A stretch of 64,000 bases of DNA. Source: Arcticimaribacter sp002477625. Its GTDB lineage: Bacteria; Bacteroidota; Bacteroidia; Flavobacteriales; Flavobacteriaceae. This document shows positions 41,932-51,133 of the stretch, piece after piece. The translations under genes and the position numbers were made by a program. The notes under the pieces were generated by a model, which had not been told where the DNA came from, searched no databases, and saw nothing but the letters and a program-made list of their open reading frames with translations. Position 1 is the stretch's first letter. Every line of letters begins with the position of its first letter. The stretch covers positions 1,116,001 through 1,180,000 of the forward strand of contig OX044358.1 in assembly GCA_943846665.1 (NCBI GenBank). Reading direction: 5' to 3'.

Positions 41932-42795
41932 TTAAGAATTCAGGGCTTCTGCTCCTCCAACTATTTCTAAGATTTCATTAGTAATCGAGGCCTGACGCGC
42001 TTGGTTGTATGACAGCTTAAGCTGATCTCTCAATTCAGTTGCGTTATCGGTTGCTTTGTGCATTGCAGTCATTCGCGCTCCGTGTTCACTCGCAAATGAG
42101 TCCCGGAGGGCTTTGAATAATTGCATTTTTATACTTTTTGGTAATAATTCGTTTACAATGTCTTCTTGGGTAGGTTCAAAAATATAATCCGTATCTGAAT
42201 TTACTTCTTCCGCTGACTCAGAAACAATAGGCAGTAGCGTTTCGGTTGTCACAATCTGCGTAGCGGCGTTTTTAAAGCGGTTATAAACCACTTCAATCGT
42301 ATCGTACTGCTTGTTTGTAAACGCTTCCATAAATGCATCTGCGATGTCGCTTGCATTCGAGAAGGTCAGTTCGTCGAAGATTTCGTTATTGTTTGTTGCT
42401 ACAGTAAATGATTTCTGTAAAATGTCGTTTCCTTTTTTACCTAGGGTAATGAGGCTGACGTTTTTATTTGCGTAAACTGTATTGATTTTTTTGGTAACCC
42501 CTTTTACGATGTTGGAGTTGAATCCTCCACAAAGACCTCGGTTAGACGTAATCGCAATGATTAGAACGTTTTGAACTGGACGTTGTTCTGTAAATGGGTT
42601 TTGGGTATCCCCATCAATAGATCCACTTAAGTTCTGGATCAGCTCGGTGAGTTTATCCGAATAAGGTCGCATCGCCGTAATTGCATCCTGAGCTTTTTTG
42701 AGCTTTGCTGCAGATACCATTTTCATGGCAGAGGTGATTTGCATGGTCGATGAAACCGATGTAATCCTTTTACGTATCTCTTTTAAATTGGCCAT
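41932..42795 (-). CDS. atpG: F1 ATP synthase subunit gamma
   Basis: 287 residues. N-terminal helix MANLKEIRKRITSVSSTMQITSAMKMVSAAK (written here only in part) and the C-terminal coil (MKATDNATELRDQL, NQARQASITNEILEIVGGA) are the family signatures, with GLCGGFNS at about residue 88. Gamma is the rotor shaft of F1. Last gene of atpBEFHAG on the minus strand, closed by the terminator at 41877. Confidence 0.96.
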   Translation of the reverse strand: MANLKEIRKRITSVSSTMQITSAMKMVSAAKLKKAQDAITAMRPYSDKLTELIQNLSGSIDGDTQNPFTEQRPVQNVLIIAITSNRGLCGGFNSNIVKGVTKKINTVYANKNVSLITLGKKGNDILQKSFTVATNNNEIFDELTFSNASDIADAFMEAFTNKQYDTIEVVYNRFKNAATQIVTTETLLPIVSESAEEVNSDTDYIFEPTQEDIVNELLPKSIKMQLFKALRDSFASEHGARMTAMHKATDNATELRDQLKLSYNQARQASITNEILEIVGGAEALNS

Positions 42796-42807
42796 ACTGG
42801 TGGTCGT

Positions 42808-44385
42808 TTATTCGAATTGAGCTGCTACTTCTTTTGCAACACTGTTTAGGGTATCTAAAACCTCATCTGTTAATTTTCCAGCTTTGATCGTGTCTAATGT
42901 GCCACGGTGTTTGCTGTTCAATACTTCGATATAGCTTTTTTCAAAAGCCTTTACTTGGTTTACGGGTACCGATCGCAACAAGTTTTTTGAACCTGCATAG
43001 ATAATCGCCGTTTGATCTTCAACTGTAAAAGGATCGTTTTGAGCTTGTTTTAAGATCTCAACATTACGACGTCCTTTTTCAATTACGTTTAAGGTTGCAG
43101 CATCCAGGTCAGAACCAAATTTAGCAAAGGCTTCCAATTCACGGAACTGTGCTTGATCTAGTTTTAAGGTTCCAGAAACTTTTTTCATGGGTTTGATCTG
43201 TGCAGAACCTCCAACTCGAGATACTGAAATCCCTACGTTAATTGCTGGGCGAACACCCGAGTTGAATAAATCAGACTCTAGGAAAATTTGTCCATCAGTA
43301 ATCGAAATTACGTTTGTAGGAATATAAGCAGAAACGTCTCCTGCTTGAGTTTCAATTATAGGGAGTGCGGTTAATGAACCTCCTCCTTTTACAATACTTT
43401 TTAAAGAATCTGGAAGGTCGTTCATCCCTTTTGCAATATCATCATTAGCGATAACTTTTGCTGCACGTTCTAGTAAACGCGAATGCAGGTAAAATACATC
43501 CCCAGGATATGCTTCACGTCCCGGTGGGCGACGTAATAAAAGTGAAACTTCACGGTATGCAACTGCTTGTTTTGATAAATCATCAAAAACAATCAAGGCT
43601 GGTCTACCAGTATCTCTAAAAAATTCACCAATAGCAGCTCCTGCAAAAGGTGCGTATACTTGCATAGGTGCTGGATCGGATGCGTTGGCAGCCACAATCG
43701 TTGTATAGGCTAAAGCTCCTTTATCTTCTAAAACCTTTGCAATTCCTGCAACGGTAGATGCTTTTTGTCCTATCGCTACATAAATACAATATACAGGCTC
43801 TCCCGCATCGTAAAATTCTTTTTGATTCAAAATGGTGTCAATACAAACGGTAGTTTTACCCGTTTGACGGTCACCAATCACCAATTCACGTTGTCCTCTA
43901 CCTACGGGTATCATCGCGTCGATAGACTTGATTCCTGTTTGCAACGGTTCGTTTACCGGCTGACGGTAAATTACTCCAGGCGCTTTACGCTCAAGAGGCA
44001 TTTCGTATAAGTCTCCTTCAAGAGCTCCCTTTCCATCAATTGGATTTCCAAGCGTGTCAACCACTCGGCCAACAATACTTTCTCCAACCTTGATCGAAGC
44101 AATACGCTCGGTACGCTTTACGGTATCTCCTTCAGAAATTTCTTTTGATGGGCCTAAAAGTACCACCCCTACATTATCTTCTTCAAGGTTCAAAACCATT
44201 CCTTCTAATCCAGAATCGAAACGAACTAATTCTCCATACTGAGCATTAGAAAGTCCGTAAACACGTGCGATTCCATCTCCTACTTGAAGAACGGTTCCAA
44301 CTTCATCTAGAGAAGCTTTAGCTTCAAATCCTGCGAGTTGGTTTTTTAAAATTGCTGAAACTTCAGCGGGTTTAATTGCTGCCAT
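42808..44385 (-). CDS. atpA: F1 ATP synthase subunit alpha
   Basis: 525 residues, full length. Walker A GDRQTGKTT at about residue 171, the nucleotide-binding PAINVGISVSRVGGSAQ block near 370 and the N-terminal beta barrel start (VLQVGDGIARVYGL) are all present. Non-catalytic nucleotide subunit of the F1 hexamer. Twelve bases separate its stop from the atpG start. Confidence 0.98.
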   Translation of the reverse strand: MAAIKPAEVSAILKNQLAGFEAKASLDEVGTVLQVGDGIARVYGLSNAQYGELVRFDSGLEGMVLNLEEDNVGVVLLGPSKEISEGDTVKRTERIASIKVGESIVGRVVDTLGNPIDGKGALEGDLYEMPLERKAPGVIYRQPVNEPLQTGIKSIDAMIPVGRGQRELVIGDRQTGKTTVCIDTILNQKEFYDAGEPVYCIYVAIGQKASTVAGIAKVLEDKGALAYTTIVAANASDPAPMQVYAPFAGAAIGEFFRDTGRPALIVFDDLSKQAVAYREVSLLLRRPPGREAYPGDVFYLHSRLLERAAKVIANDDIAKGMNDLPDSLKSIVKGGGSLTALPIIETQAGDVSAYIPTNVISITDGQIFLESDLFNSGVRPAINVGISVSRVGGSAQIKPMKKVSGTLKLDQAQFRELEAFAKFGSDLDAATLNVIEKGRRNVEILKQAQNDPFTVEDQTAIIYAGSKNLLRSVPVNQVKAFEKSYIEVLNSKHRGTLDTIKAGKLTDEVLDTLNSVAKEVAAQFE

Positions 44386-44394
44386 AGTATCTAT

Positions 44395-44943
44395 TTAAGC
44401 GCTATAATTGGTTTGTGTCAATTCTCTTTTAAGTGTGTCTAATTTCTGAACTACACTTGCATTGTATTGTAAATCTCCTATGCGCAAAATAAACCCTCCT
44501 ATGATGGATGGATCTACTACGCTGCTTAGGGTAAGCTTTGCTGAAGACAATTCTTTAGCTTTGCTCATTATTGTATTTTCTAAGGTTGCCGTTAGAGGAA
44601 CTGCCGTGGTAACAAGTACGGTTTGTTTCCCTTGTTGTACTTGATAAATTGCGATGAACTGCTCCGCTACCTGATCCAGTAAATTGATTCGGTTGTTTGT
44701 AGCGAGTAAGTCTACCAGACGCTGACTGCCCTCAGAAAGGGAAGTAAATACCTTAGCAACTGTTTCCTTTTTGGTGTCAACAGAAAGAATAGGGTTTTCC
44801 AAAAAGGCAATAAAATCTTTGTTTGCAGAACAAACCTCGACAATGCCTATCATGTCTTGCTCAAATGCATCGGCTGTACCCTGATCGAGTGCAATACTCA
44901 AGGCTGCTTTTGCGTAACGAAGTGCGGCACGGTTGTTTTTCAT
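44395..44943 (-). CDS. atpH: F1 ATP synthase subunit delta
   Basis: 182 residues. The N-terminal helical domain (YAKAALSIALDQGTADAFEQD), the central LVDLLATNNRINLLDQVAEQF and the C-terminal GGFILRIGDLQYNASV match the OSCP/delta family. It links F1 to the peripheral stalk. Nine bases upstream of atpA. Confidence 0.93.
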   Translation of the reverse strand: MKNNRAALRYAKAALSIALDQGTADAFEQDMIGIVEVCSANKDFIAFLENPILSVDTKKETVAKVFTSLSEGSQRLVDLLATNNRINLLDQVAEQFIAIYQVQQGKQTVLVTTAVPLTATLENTIMSKAKELSSAKLTLSSVVDPSIIGGFILRIGDLQYNASVVQKLDTLKRELTQTNYSA

Positions 44944-44947
44944 GGAA

Positions 44948-45448
44948 TTATTTTACAGCAATTTCTTTAACCAATTGGGATACCAATTGCTCTTGAGTTG
45001 CTTTATCTTTCAATTCAGTTTGTATTACTTTTTCAGCAATATCAATAGACAGGGAAGCTACTTGACCTTTCAGTTCGTTGATCGCAGCTATCTTTTCATT
45101 TTGAATGGTTTCCTGCGCCTGAGCTGTAATTTTATCTGCTGCAGCTTTCGCGTCTTCTTTCGCTTGATTTACGATTTGGACACTGGCTGTCTTTGCTTCT
45201 GCCAAAAGAGCATCCCGTTCTGCGCGAGCTTCTTTTAGAATTCGTTTGTTATCTGCTTGAACCGCTTCCATATCATCACGTGCTTTTTCAGCAGCGCTCA
45301 AAGAATCTTTGATTGATGTTTCGCGTTCGTTTACCGCATCTAAAATGGGCTTCCAAGCAAATTTTTTGAGTAATAATAATAGCGCTACAAACAACAATGT
45401 TTGCCAGAAAAAGAGCCCTAAAGAAAATTCTCCTAATAATTTTTCCAT
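44948..45448 (-). CDS. atpF: F0 ATP synthase subunit b
   Basis: 166 residues: one N-terminal membrane helix (GLFFWQTLLFVALLLLLKK), then a long charged helix with many Lys, Glu and Ala heptads, as in the peripheral stalk. The MEKLLGEFSLGLFFWQ start matches bacterial b subunits. It starts 71 bases after atpE's stop, across a strong hairpin (45483-45509), and its stop is 4 bases before the atpH start. Confidence 0.94.
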   Translation of the reverse strand: MEKLLGEFSLGLFFWQTLLFVALLLLLKKFAWKPILDAVNERETSIKDSLSAAEKARDDMEAVQADNKRILKEARAERDALLAEAKTASVQIVNQAKEDAKAAADKITAQAQETIQNEKIAAINELKGQVASLSIDIAEKVIQTELKDKATQEQLVSQLVKEIAVK

Positions 45449-45482
45449 TTTATAATTTTATGGTTTAATCAATACTTAAAAT

Positions 45483-45509
45483 AAAGCTGCAACCAACCGT
45501 TGCAGCTTT
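45483..45509 (-). promoter_or_regulatory. Hairpin between atpE and atpF
   Basis: AAAGCTGCAAC (45483-45493) pairs perfectly with 45499-45509 around a 5-base loop, an 11-bp stem; on the minus strand it is followed by TATTTTAAG. It may be a leaky terminator or RNA-processing point that keeps the c-subunit transcript more abundant than the others, since many copies of c are needed; this is inference. Confidence 0.6.
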
Positions 45510-45519
45510 AAAAACTGTT

Positions 45520-45714
45520 TTAGCTTACTGCAAAAAGTGCAGCAAAACCAATCCCTTCGATCAATGCAGCGGCGATTAACATCGCTGTTTGAATTTTTCC
45601 GTAAGCTTCAGGTTGACGTGCGATCGCATCCATTGCTGACCCACCAATTTTACCGATACCAATACCGACACCGATAACAACCAATCCTGCTCCTACCATT
45701 ACTGGAATTTCCAT
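45520..45714 (-). CDS. atpE: F0 ATP synthase subunit c
   Basis: 64 residues from ATG 45714 (MEIPVMVGAGLVVIG), chosen over a longer frame start because c subunits of this lineage begin here. Two membrane helices with the Gly-rich first (GVGIGIGKIGGSAM), the loop ARQPEAYGKI and the ion-binding Glu53 in LIEGIGF. The absence of the Na-type ES/ET pair after the Glu fits a proton-binding ring. Inner-membrane rotor. Confidence 0.96.
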   Translation of the reverse strand: MEIPVMVGAGLVVIGVGIGIGKIGGSAMDAIARQPEAYGKIQTAMLIAAALIEGIGFAALFAVS

Positions 45715-45755
45715 AATTGTAAATATTAAATTAAACACTCTCATTAAAGAAACGC

Positions 45756-46898
45756 TTAATGCGCTTCCATTTCGTTGTGATGCTCATGCTCTTCTGAGGC
45801 AAAGCCAAAGTAAAGCGCTGATAACATCGTAAATATATAGGCTTGTAGCAATGCTACTAAAACTTCAATTAAAGAAATTGCAAAGGCTAATCCAAAGGAC
45901 ATTGGACTCCCTAACCAACTTTTAAAAATAAACATTAACCCGATCAAACTCATCAATACGATGTGCCCTGCTTGCATGTTGGCATACAGTCGAATTAACA
46001 AGGAAAATGGTTTGATGAAAATCCCTAAAACTTCAATCGGGATTAAGATTATATACAAAGGAATTTTAGCGTACCACTTCATGGTACTTCCTAACGGATC
46101 AAAAATATGAAGCCAGTAGTCTTTTGTTCCTGTTAAATTAGTCAATAAAAACGTTATTAGCGCTAAACACAAAGTAACTGCAATATTACCGGTAACGTTA
46201 ATTCCTAGGGGAGTTAATCCCAACATGTTTAAAAACCATACAAAGAAAAATACCGTCAATAAAAAACTCATATACTTGCGGTGTTTTTTTTCTCCAATGT
46301 TTGGGATTGCAATGTCATCTCGAATGTAAAGCACAATAGGCTCGAAAAAACGTCCCGCTCCCGATGCTATTCCTCCGTTCTTGGCATAAGAGTCTGCAAG
46401 GTTCTTAAATAAGAAAAACATCAGTAGAAAAGTAAACATAATACTCACTACTCCCTTTGTAATAGAAAAATCTAAAGGAGCTATGTTGGTTGCGTGATGA
46501 TCTTCGTCGTAGGTAATCGTTCCAGCGGTATCCGTTTTGTATATCTTGTTGTGGCTTATTGCGTAGTGGTTTCCGTCGACCTCAGCAACGGTTTCTCCAT
46601 GGTGGAATTTAGAAGAGGAAAATATTTTTAAGCCATTGTCCCAAAGGATGATAGGGAGAGGAGCTCCAAAATAAACGTGTTCCCCTGCTTCGTTTGTGTA
46701 AGAAAACAAACTGAAATCATACGAATCTTGCAAGTGATGCATGATGTATTCTTTGATCTCCTTTTTTTGAATTTCCTTGGCAGAAAGATTTTCTTGATTC
46801 TGTTCGTTTTCCTTTGCGAATAGGCCCCCAGCAAAGAGTAATGCTATTAAAAATAAACTTTTTTTCTTAAGTAAAATCAAGGTTGTAGTTCTGCTCAT
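45756..46898 (-). CDS. atpB: F0 ATP synthase subunit a, with long N-terminal extension
   Basis: 380 residues, about 110 longer than in Escherichia coli: a signal-like N-terminus (FLIALLFAGGLFA) and a periplasmic-looking domain precede the six-helix channel part, typical of Bacteroidota. The essential Arg lies in SLLIRLYANMQAG. His-rich C-terminal tail (EEHEHHNEM). Forms the proton half-channels with c. First gene of the atp genes after the promoter element at 46918. Confidence 0.93.
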   Translation of the reverse strand: MSRTTTLILLKKKSLFLIALLFAGGLFAKENEQNQENLSAKEIQKKEIKEYIMHHLQDSYDFSLFSYTNEAGEHVYFGAPLPIILWDNGLKIFSSSKFHHGETVAEVDGNHYAISHNKIYKTDTAGTITYDEDHHATNIAPLDFSITKGVVSIMFTFLLMFFLFKNLADSYAKNGGIASGAGRFFEPIVLYIRDDIAIPNIGEKKHRKYMSFLLTVFFFVWFLNMLGLTPLGINVTGNIAVTLCLALITFLLTNLTGTKDYWLHIFDPLGSTMKWYAKIPLYIILIPIEVLGIFIKPFSLLIRLYANMQAGHIVLMSLIGLMFIFKSWLGSPMSFGLAFAISLIEVLVALLQAYIFTMLSALYFGFASEEHEHHNEMEAH

Positions 46899-46917
46899 TG
46901 TTTCTAGAAATGCGATG

Positions 46918-46925
46918 CAAATGTA
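46918..46925 (-). promoter_or_regulatory. -7 element for atpB
   Basis: TACATTTG on the minus strand, a full match to TAnnTTTG, 20 bases upstream of the atpB ATG, inside the 60-base gap after the DUF6168 gene. At the N19 -33 site the sequence is TTC instead of TTG. Confidence 0.45.
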
Positions 46926-46958
46926 ATGCTTTACATTAAAAAGAGAAACTCTTACCTC

Positions 46959-47333
46959 TTATATTTTATTTAATTTTTGAACTAAAATTCCGGTTTCCAA
47001 AGACAAGCCTACAAAATAGGGAATAAAAAAGGTTAGAACTTCCATTTTTTCAACGACACCATCGGCTTTATAAGCCGGATCAAAAAGTACAAAAAATAAA
47101 ATAAACTTGAATAAACTGATGCCCATAAACAAAAAGCTTACCCGGTCTTTATTCTTTTCAAAAATGCTTAAAAGTAGCCAAACGATCGAGGCTGCTAAAA
47201 CAAAATTCGACACATAGCTCAGAGGCAATTGATGTTCCCAAAGTGGGAGGTCCAAAAGATATAAAATACTTAAATGCAAAAACAACGTAATTCCATATAC
47301 AAGGACAAAAAGAAATAAAAGGTTGAGCTTCAA
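46959..47333 (-). CDS. DUF6168-like membrane protein of the atp cluster
   Basis: About 124 residues with four membrane helices (LLFLFVLVYGITLF; FVLAASIVWLLLSIF; FMGISLFKFILFFVLF; FFIPYFVGLSLETGILV). There is no ATG; a TTG at 47333 that overlaps the atpZ stop (TTGA) is the best start, a further TTG at 47414 would overlap atpZ by 85 bases. Matches the DUF6168 proteins found between atpZ and atpB in Flavobacteria; it may help assemble or replace the AtpI chaperone. Start uncertain. Confidence 0.65.
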   Translation of the reverse strand: MKLNLLFLFVLVYGITLFLHLSILYLLDLPLWEHQLPLSYVSNFVLAASIVWLLLSIFEKNKDRVSFLFMGISLFKFILFFVLFDPAYKADGVVEKMEVLTFFIPYFVGLSLETGILVQKLNKI

Positions 47334-47563
47334 GAGTCGTTTAGGTTTTTCGATTGGTTTTGAATAAGGACCAGAATGATCAGAATTCCAAAAGCAGAAA
47401 GTACCAAAGCCCAAAAATTACTTTGGGTGTTGAAATACCCGTCTAACCATTGACCGCCTTTCACAGCAATATAAACCACCAAAGCAATTTGAATCGCCAG
47501 TGAGGAAAAAATAAGCCACCGATTAGGCTGTTTTTTCAATGCCTTTGTTGATTGATTTGACAT
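47330..47563 (-). CDS. AtpZ/AtpI-family small membrane protein
   Basis: 77 residues with two membrane helices (WLIFSSLAIQIALVVYIAVKG and FWALVLSAFGILIILVLIQ) and the GGQWLD loop typical of AtpZ/AtpI. This family assists assembly of the c-ring. Its start overlaps the end of the bactofilin gene by 41 bases and its stop overlaps the next TTG start, so translation is coupled. Confidence 0.82.
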   Translation of the reverse strand: MSNQSTKALKKQPNRWLIFSSLAIQIALVVYIAVKGGQWLDGYFNTQSNFWALVLSAFGILIILVLIQNQSKNLNDS

Positions 47564-47903
47564 CTGAAGAAGAACGCATAGAACACTTCGCGTTAAATAT
47601 TGCTCCCGATTCTACGATGAGTTTTCCAATTACAGCTTCTCCTTCAAGTTGACTAGAGGCCTTCAAATTAAGGCTTTCTTTAACTTCAAGTTTTCCGTTG
47701 AATTTCCCTTCGATGTCTGCAAAAGAACAGATAATAACACCATTGATGACACCGTCTTTACCAATGACAACTTTCCCCGAAGTTTTTATCGATCCTTCTA
47801 AAGTTCCGTCAATTCGAAAATCTGCTTCTGAAACAATATCTCCAGTAATGATGGTGCTTTTTTCAATTCGATTGGGTTGTCCGTTGATTTCGTTATTTTT
47901 CAT
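47523..47903 (-). CDS. Bactofilin (polymer-forming cytoskeletal protein)
   Basis: 126 residues. The core (TIITGDIVSEADFRIDGTLEGSIKT, then KVVIGKDGVINGVIICSFADIEG, and GKLEVKESLNLKASSQLEGEAVIGKLIVESGAIF, given in parts) is the repeating right-handed beta-helix pattern of bactofilins. Such proteins polymerise without nucleotide and localise cell-wall or stalk factors. It overlaps the stop of the upstream SprE gene by 11 bases and the start of atpZ by 41, an unusual junction of cytoskeleton and ATP synthase genes that is common in Flavobacteria. Confidence 0.85.
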   Translation of the reverse strand: MKNNEINGQPNRIEKSTIITGDIVSEADFRIDGTLEGSIKTSGKVVIGKDGVINGVIICSFADIEGKFNGKLEVKESLNLKASSQLEGEAVIGKLIVESGAIFNAKCSMRSSSDVKSINKGIEKTA

Positions 47904-50382
47904 AATCTGTGTTTTTTTGTGTTGTATTCCAGCTTTTAAACAATTGAATCTCTTTGTATTGGGATGACAAAACTACAAATTTATTTGAAATTGCAGTTGA
48001 AAGTTCTGTGGGAGTTTCGCCCTGGGGTATCACTTCGAGGGTTGGCTGTTGCCTTAAATCATTAACTACAAGAAAAATATAGTCTCGATCATAAACCTCT
48101 AAAGACAGGTTTCCATGGGGTATTTTGCCCGCTTCTAATGTCTGAGTAACTAGAGCAGTAAGTTGTTGAATCTGTTCTTGATTTTCTTTTAAAACAGGGA
48201 AAATCCATTTATAATTCAAATATACTTTAGGAGGATCTTCTGCTTGTTCTGTTGCAGCTGTATACCCCAGTGTTTGTTTTGCCTGAGCAGCGGCCTCCGA
48301 ATTTGGATAAAGGTCTATCAGGCTTTGTAGTTCTTTTTTCCAGGCTTCGATTCCGTCCAAACGTCCCGTTGCATTGGCCATCAAATGAGCCACCTTAGAA
48401 ACCATGGGTGTGCCGCTAAAAATCACAAGAAGATCGTCTCCTTGCGCTAAGACCTCTTCGTACTGCTGGTTTAAAAACAAGGCGTACAGGGCTTCGTATC
48501 GAATCGAAGGGGTCTCATTGGGAAGTAACTGAAAGTTTTCTGGATCTTTTATAATCCGTGCAAATCGAGATTCTGGGTGTTTTTGTGTGATTTTATCTTC
48601 GTACACCAGCGCTTGCTTCGAGTCTTTTAGCGTATTCATTTTATACAAATGATACCAAGCATTTAGTTCTTGGTTTTCAGAAGGACTATTGACAAGGAGA
48701 CTCTTGAGGCGTTCGCTAGCTAGGTCGAAATTTTTAAATTTTTCTTTGTATAAAATTCCCACTTCTAAATAGGCTTGATTTCTTAAAACAGACAGGCTGT
48801 CTAAGAGCGTTTGATCGGTCGGAAGAAGATCGACATAGGCTTGTGCATTTTCTTTTACAATGGGTGTATTGTCATTGGTGCTGTTGGTTTCTCCTTCCTC
48901 AGAAACAAAAGCACCATTCAAAGATTCCAGACGGTTCCAATTATCCGCATTGGGTCGATTTCCAAAATCAGAAGCGAAAGCTTGTTTCCCAAGTATAACT
49001 AAATTCTCGTTGTAAAAATAAAACTGCTTTCCGTTCGAACGGTTCAACACATTGAACAGCGGTTTCTTTTCTAATTCTATTTTCGCTAATTCTTTTGCTC
49101 TTTTAGAATCAATCGCTTTTTGATAAAATGCCAGTTGCTCTTCTGGAATCATGGCAGTAAGGGTAAGAATACTATCCGTTTCACGTATGGTTTTTTCAAA
49201 ACCTATTACCTCTTGCAGCCCTTCTCGTTCTTGTAAAACAATTGTCTTTTGCCTACTTTCTTGTGGGAATTGACTCAAGAGACTATCCAAATAAGCCCCC
49301 GTATCTACATAGCTTCCTCGGACAAAAGCATTGTCTGCTAAATCGCGGTAATTTTGTCGCCGTGTGGGTGGGTCAATTCCAGGGGCTTTTAATGATTTAT
49401 TGTAAAATTGTTTTGCCAAACTGTCCCGCCCCTTAGAAAGGTGATATTGGGCCATTTGACGGTATATTAAGTGGGTGAAATTTTCATTTTCAAAAGCAGC
49501 ACTCAATTTTTCAAGGGCTTTTTCTGGGCTTTCCCCGCTGCGTTCTGCCTGTATTCGGAGGGTGTTCAGCTTTGCGTGCATCCAATATAACCGAGGGGCT
49601 TTTCGTTTTAAATCGACAATGGAATTGAATGCTAATTGCGCAGAGTCTTTTTGATTCAACTGATCAAAAAGTTGTGCTTCAATAAAACGATAACGGGTTT
49701 GAATGATTCTTTTTGGTTCAAATGCAGCGGCTCTTTGGATGTACTTTAGCCCAGAATCAATTGCTTGTGTATTCAAGAATGCTTGAGCCAAAGTTGCGTT
49801 GACAGCAGTAAAGAGTTTATTTTTTTTCGGAATATTATTTGCTAAAGGCTTTAGGTTAGACACCGCCAATTCGTCATTTCCAAGACGAAGATTTGTTTTT
49901 TCTCTCCAAAGTTTGCCTTCATAAAAAATGTCCGCATCGGAATTCAATCCCAAAAGAAAATTGAAGGCCTCCAGTGCAGGTAAAAAACGACGATCGTAAT
50001 ACCGCGCTTTTCCTAGGAGTAAATAGGCTTTGTGAATTTGATCATTCTTTTGTTGTCCATTGAAACTCATGGTGTGTTTCTGAATGGCTTTTACAGCTTT
50101 TTCTTCTGCTCGAATAAAACTGGGGATAGAGGCCGTTGCGTTTTCATCCTCCCCGTCAAGGGTAATCAATTCTACAGGAAGTGTGGTTAAAAAATTATCC
50201 TGAGCTTGACTAGCAAGAATCGCTGAACCGATGTCTAATGCTTCTTCTCCATTAAACAAAACGTTGAATTTAGTATTCAGGCTATGGTATTCTCTATTCA
50301 AAAAACGATCTTTTTGTGTAGAGCAACTCCCAATCCCAAATAGGACAATGCAAAAAATACTAAATTTTAATCCGGTTTTCAA
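47893..50382 (-). CDS. sprE: Type IX secretion lipoprotein SprE/PorW (TPR)
   Basis: 829 residues. Lipoprotein signal (FGIGSCSTQKDRFLNREYHS, Cys20) with the family's conserved start (LNTKFNVLFNGEEALDIG), then TPR-like helices through most of the length (KAYLLLGKARYYDRRFLPALE; AKQFYNKSLKAPGIDPPTRR). SprE/PorW in Flavobacterium and Porphyromonas links the outer and inner parts of the type IX machinery and is needed for secretion and gliding. It is the first gene of the run that leads into bactofilin and the atp genes. Confidence 0.8.
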   Translation of the reverse strand: MKTGLKFSIFCIVLFGIGSCSTQKDRFLNREYHSLNTKFNVLFNGEEALDIGSAILASQAQDNFLTTLPVELITLDGEDENATASIPSFIRAEEKAVKAIQKHTMSFNGQQKNDQIHKAYLLLGKARYYDRRFLPALEAFNFLLGLNSDADIFYEGKLWREKTNLRLGNDELAVSNLKPLANNIPKKNKLFTAVNATLAQAFLNTQAIDSGLKYIQRAAAFEPKRIIQTRYRFIEAQLFDQLNQKDSAQLAFNSIVDLKRKAPRLYWMHAKLNTLRIQAERSGESPEKALEKLSAAFENENFTHLIYRQMAQYHLSKGRDSLAKQFYNKSLKAPGIDPPTRRQNYRDLADNAFVRGSYVDTGAYLDSLLSQFPQESRQKTIVLQEREGLQEVIGFEKTIRETDSILTLTAMIPEEQLAFYQKAIDSKRAKELAKIELEKKPLFNVLNRSNGKQFYFYNENLVILGKQAFASDFGNRPNADNWNRLESLNGAFVSEEGETNSTNDNTPIVKENAQAYVDLLPTDQTLLDSLSVLRNQAYLEVGILYKEKFKNFDLASERLKSLLVNSPSENQELNAWYHLYKMNTLKDSKQALVYEDKITQKHPESRFARIIKDPENFQLLPNETPSIRYEALYALFLNQQYEEVLAQGDDLLVIFSGTPMVSKVAHLMANATGRLDGIEAWKKELQSLIDLYPNSEAAAQAKQTLGYTAATEQAEDPPKVYLNYKWIFPVLKENQEQIQQLTALVTQTLEAGKIPHGNLSLEVYDRDYIFLVVNDLRQQPTLEVIPQGETPTELSTAISNKFVVLSSQYKEIQLFKSWNTTQKNTDYEK

Positions 50383-50433
50383 TTGTAATTTGATCTATAC
50401 TAGTAACTTAAATTATAAGGTTTTAGTATATCC

Positions 50434-51129
50434 CTAGGCAGAAAAATAGTCTTCTAATTCTTGGAGTGTTTTGGCTGTGGTTTCCTTATCCATGATTACA
50501 GCTCCGCGTTCGAGTAAAACAATGCGGTTACAAACATCCGTGACGTGGTTTAGATCATGGCTCGAAATCAACAACGTAAGTTCTCTTTTTTCTGTTTCTG
50601 CCTTAATGAGTTGCTTCAATCGAATTTGAGTAGTCGGGTCGAGATTAGCGAAGGGTTCATCCAAAATAACCACTTTAGGATTACCAATAAAGGTTGCAAT
50701 AAGCCCAACCTTCTTTTGGTTTCCTTTTGAAAAGTCCCGTAAATATTTTTTCTGATTTAAAATTTCATCATTAAAAAAATCAACATAGGTTTCTAAAAAA
50801 AGATCCACAGCAGCTTTATCAATTCCTCTTAATTCACCCACAAAGTAAAAATATTCTTCAGGGGTAAGGTAACCAATCAAAAAAGAGTCGTCGATGAATG
50901 CGGATGTAAACGTTTTCCATTCTTCGCTTTGAGCAACAGCTATGTCATTCGAAATGATCTCGCCCGTTGATGTTTTTATTAAATCTAAAAGGATGCTAAA
51001 AAAAGTGGTTTTCCCAGCACCGTTATTTCCAACAAGTCCAAAACATTGACCTTTTGGGATTTCGAGTTGCTCAATGTTTAAAACGGTAGTTTCACCGTAC
51101 GATTTTGTAAGAGAAGTCGCTGTAATCAT
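50434..51129 (-). CDS. ABC transporter ATP-binding protein
   Basis: 231 residues from ATG 51129 (MITATSLTKSYGETT); the longer frame start at 51153 overlaps the permease end and is less likely. Walker A GNNGAGKTTFF, signature LRDFSKGNQKKVG, Walker B VVILDEPFANLDP and the H-loop SSHDLNHV are all present. Partner of the DUF5687 permease just upstream (4-base gap). Substrate unknown; probably an exporter. Confidence 0.92.
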   Translation of the reverse strand: MITATSLTKSYGETTVLNIEQLEIPKGQCFGLVGNNGAGKTTFFSILLDLIKTSTGEIISNDIAVAQSEEWKTFTSAFIDDSFLIGYLTPEEYFYFVGELRGIDKAAVDLFLETYVDFFNDEILNQKKYLRDFSKGNQKKVGLIATFIGNPKVVILDEPFANLDPTTQIRLKQLIKAETEKRELTLLISSHDLNHVTDVCNRIVLLERGAVIMDKETTAKTLQELEDYFSA

Positions 51130-51133
51130 ATGT

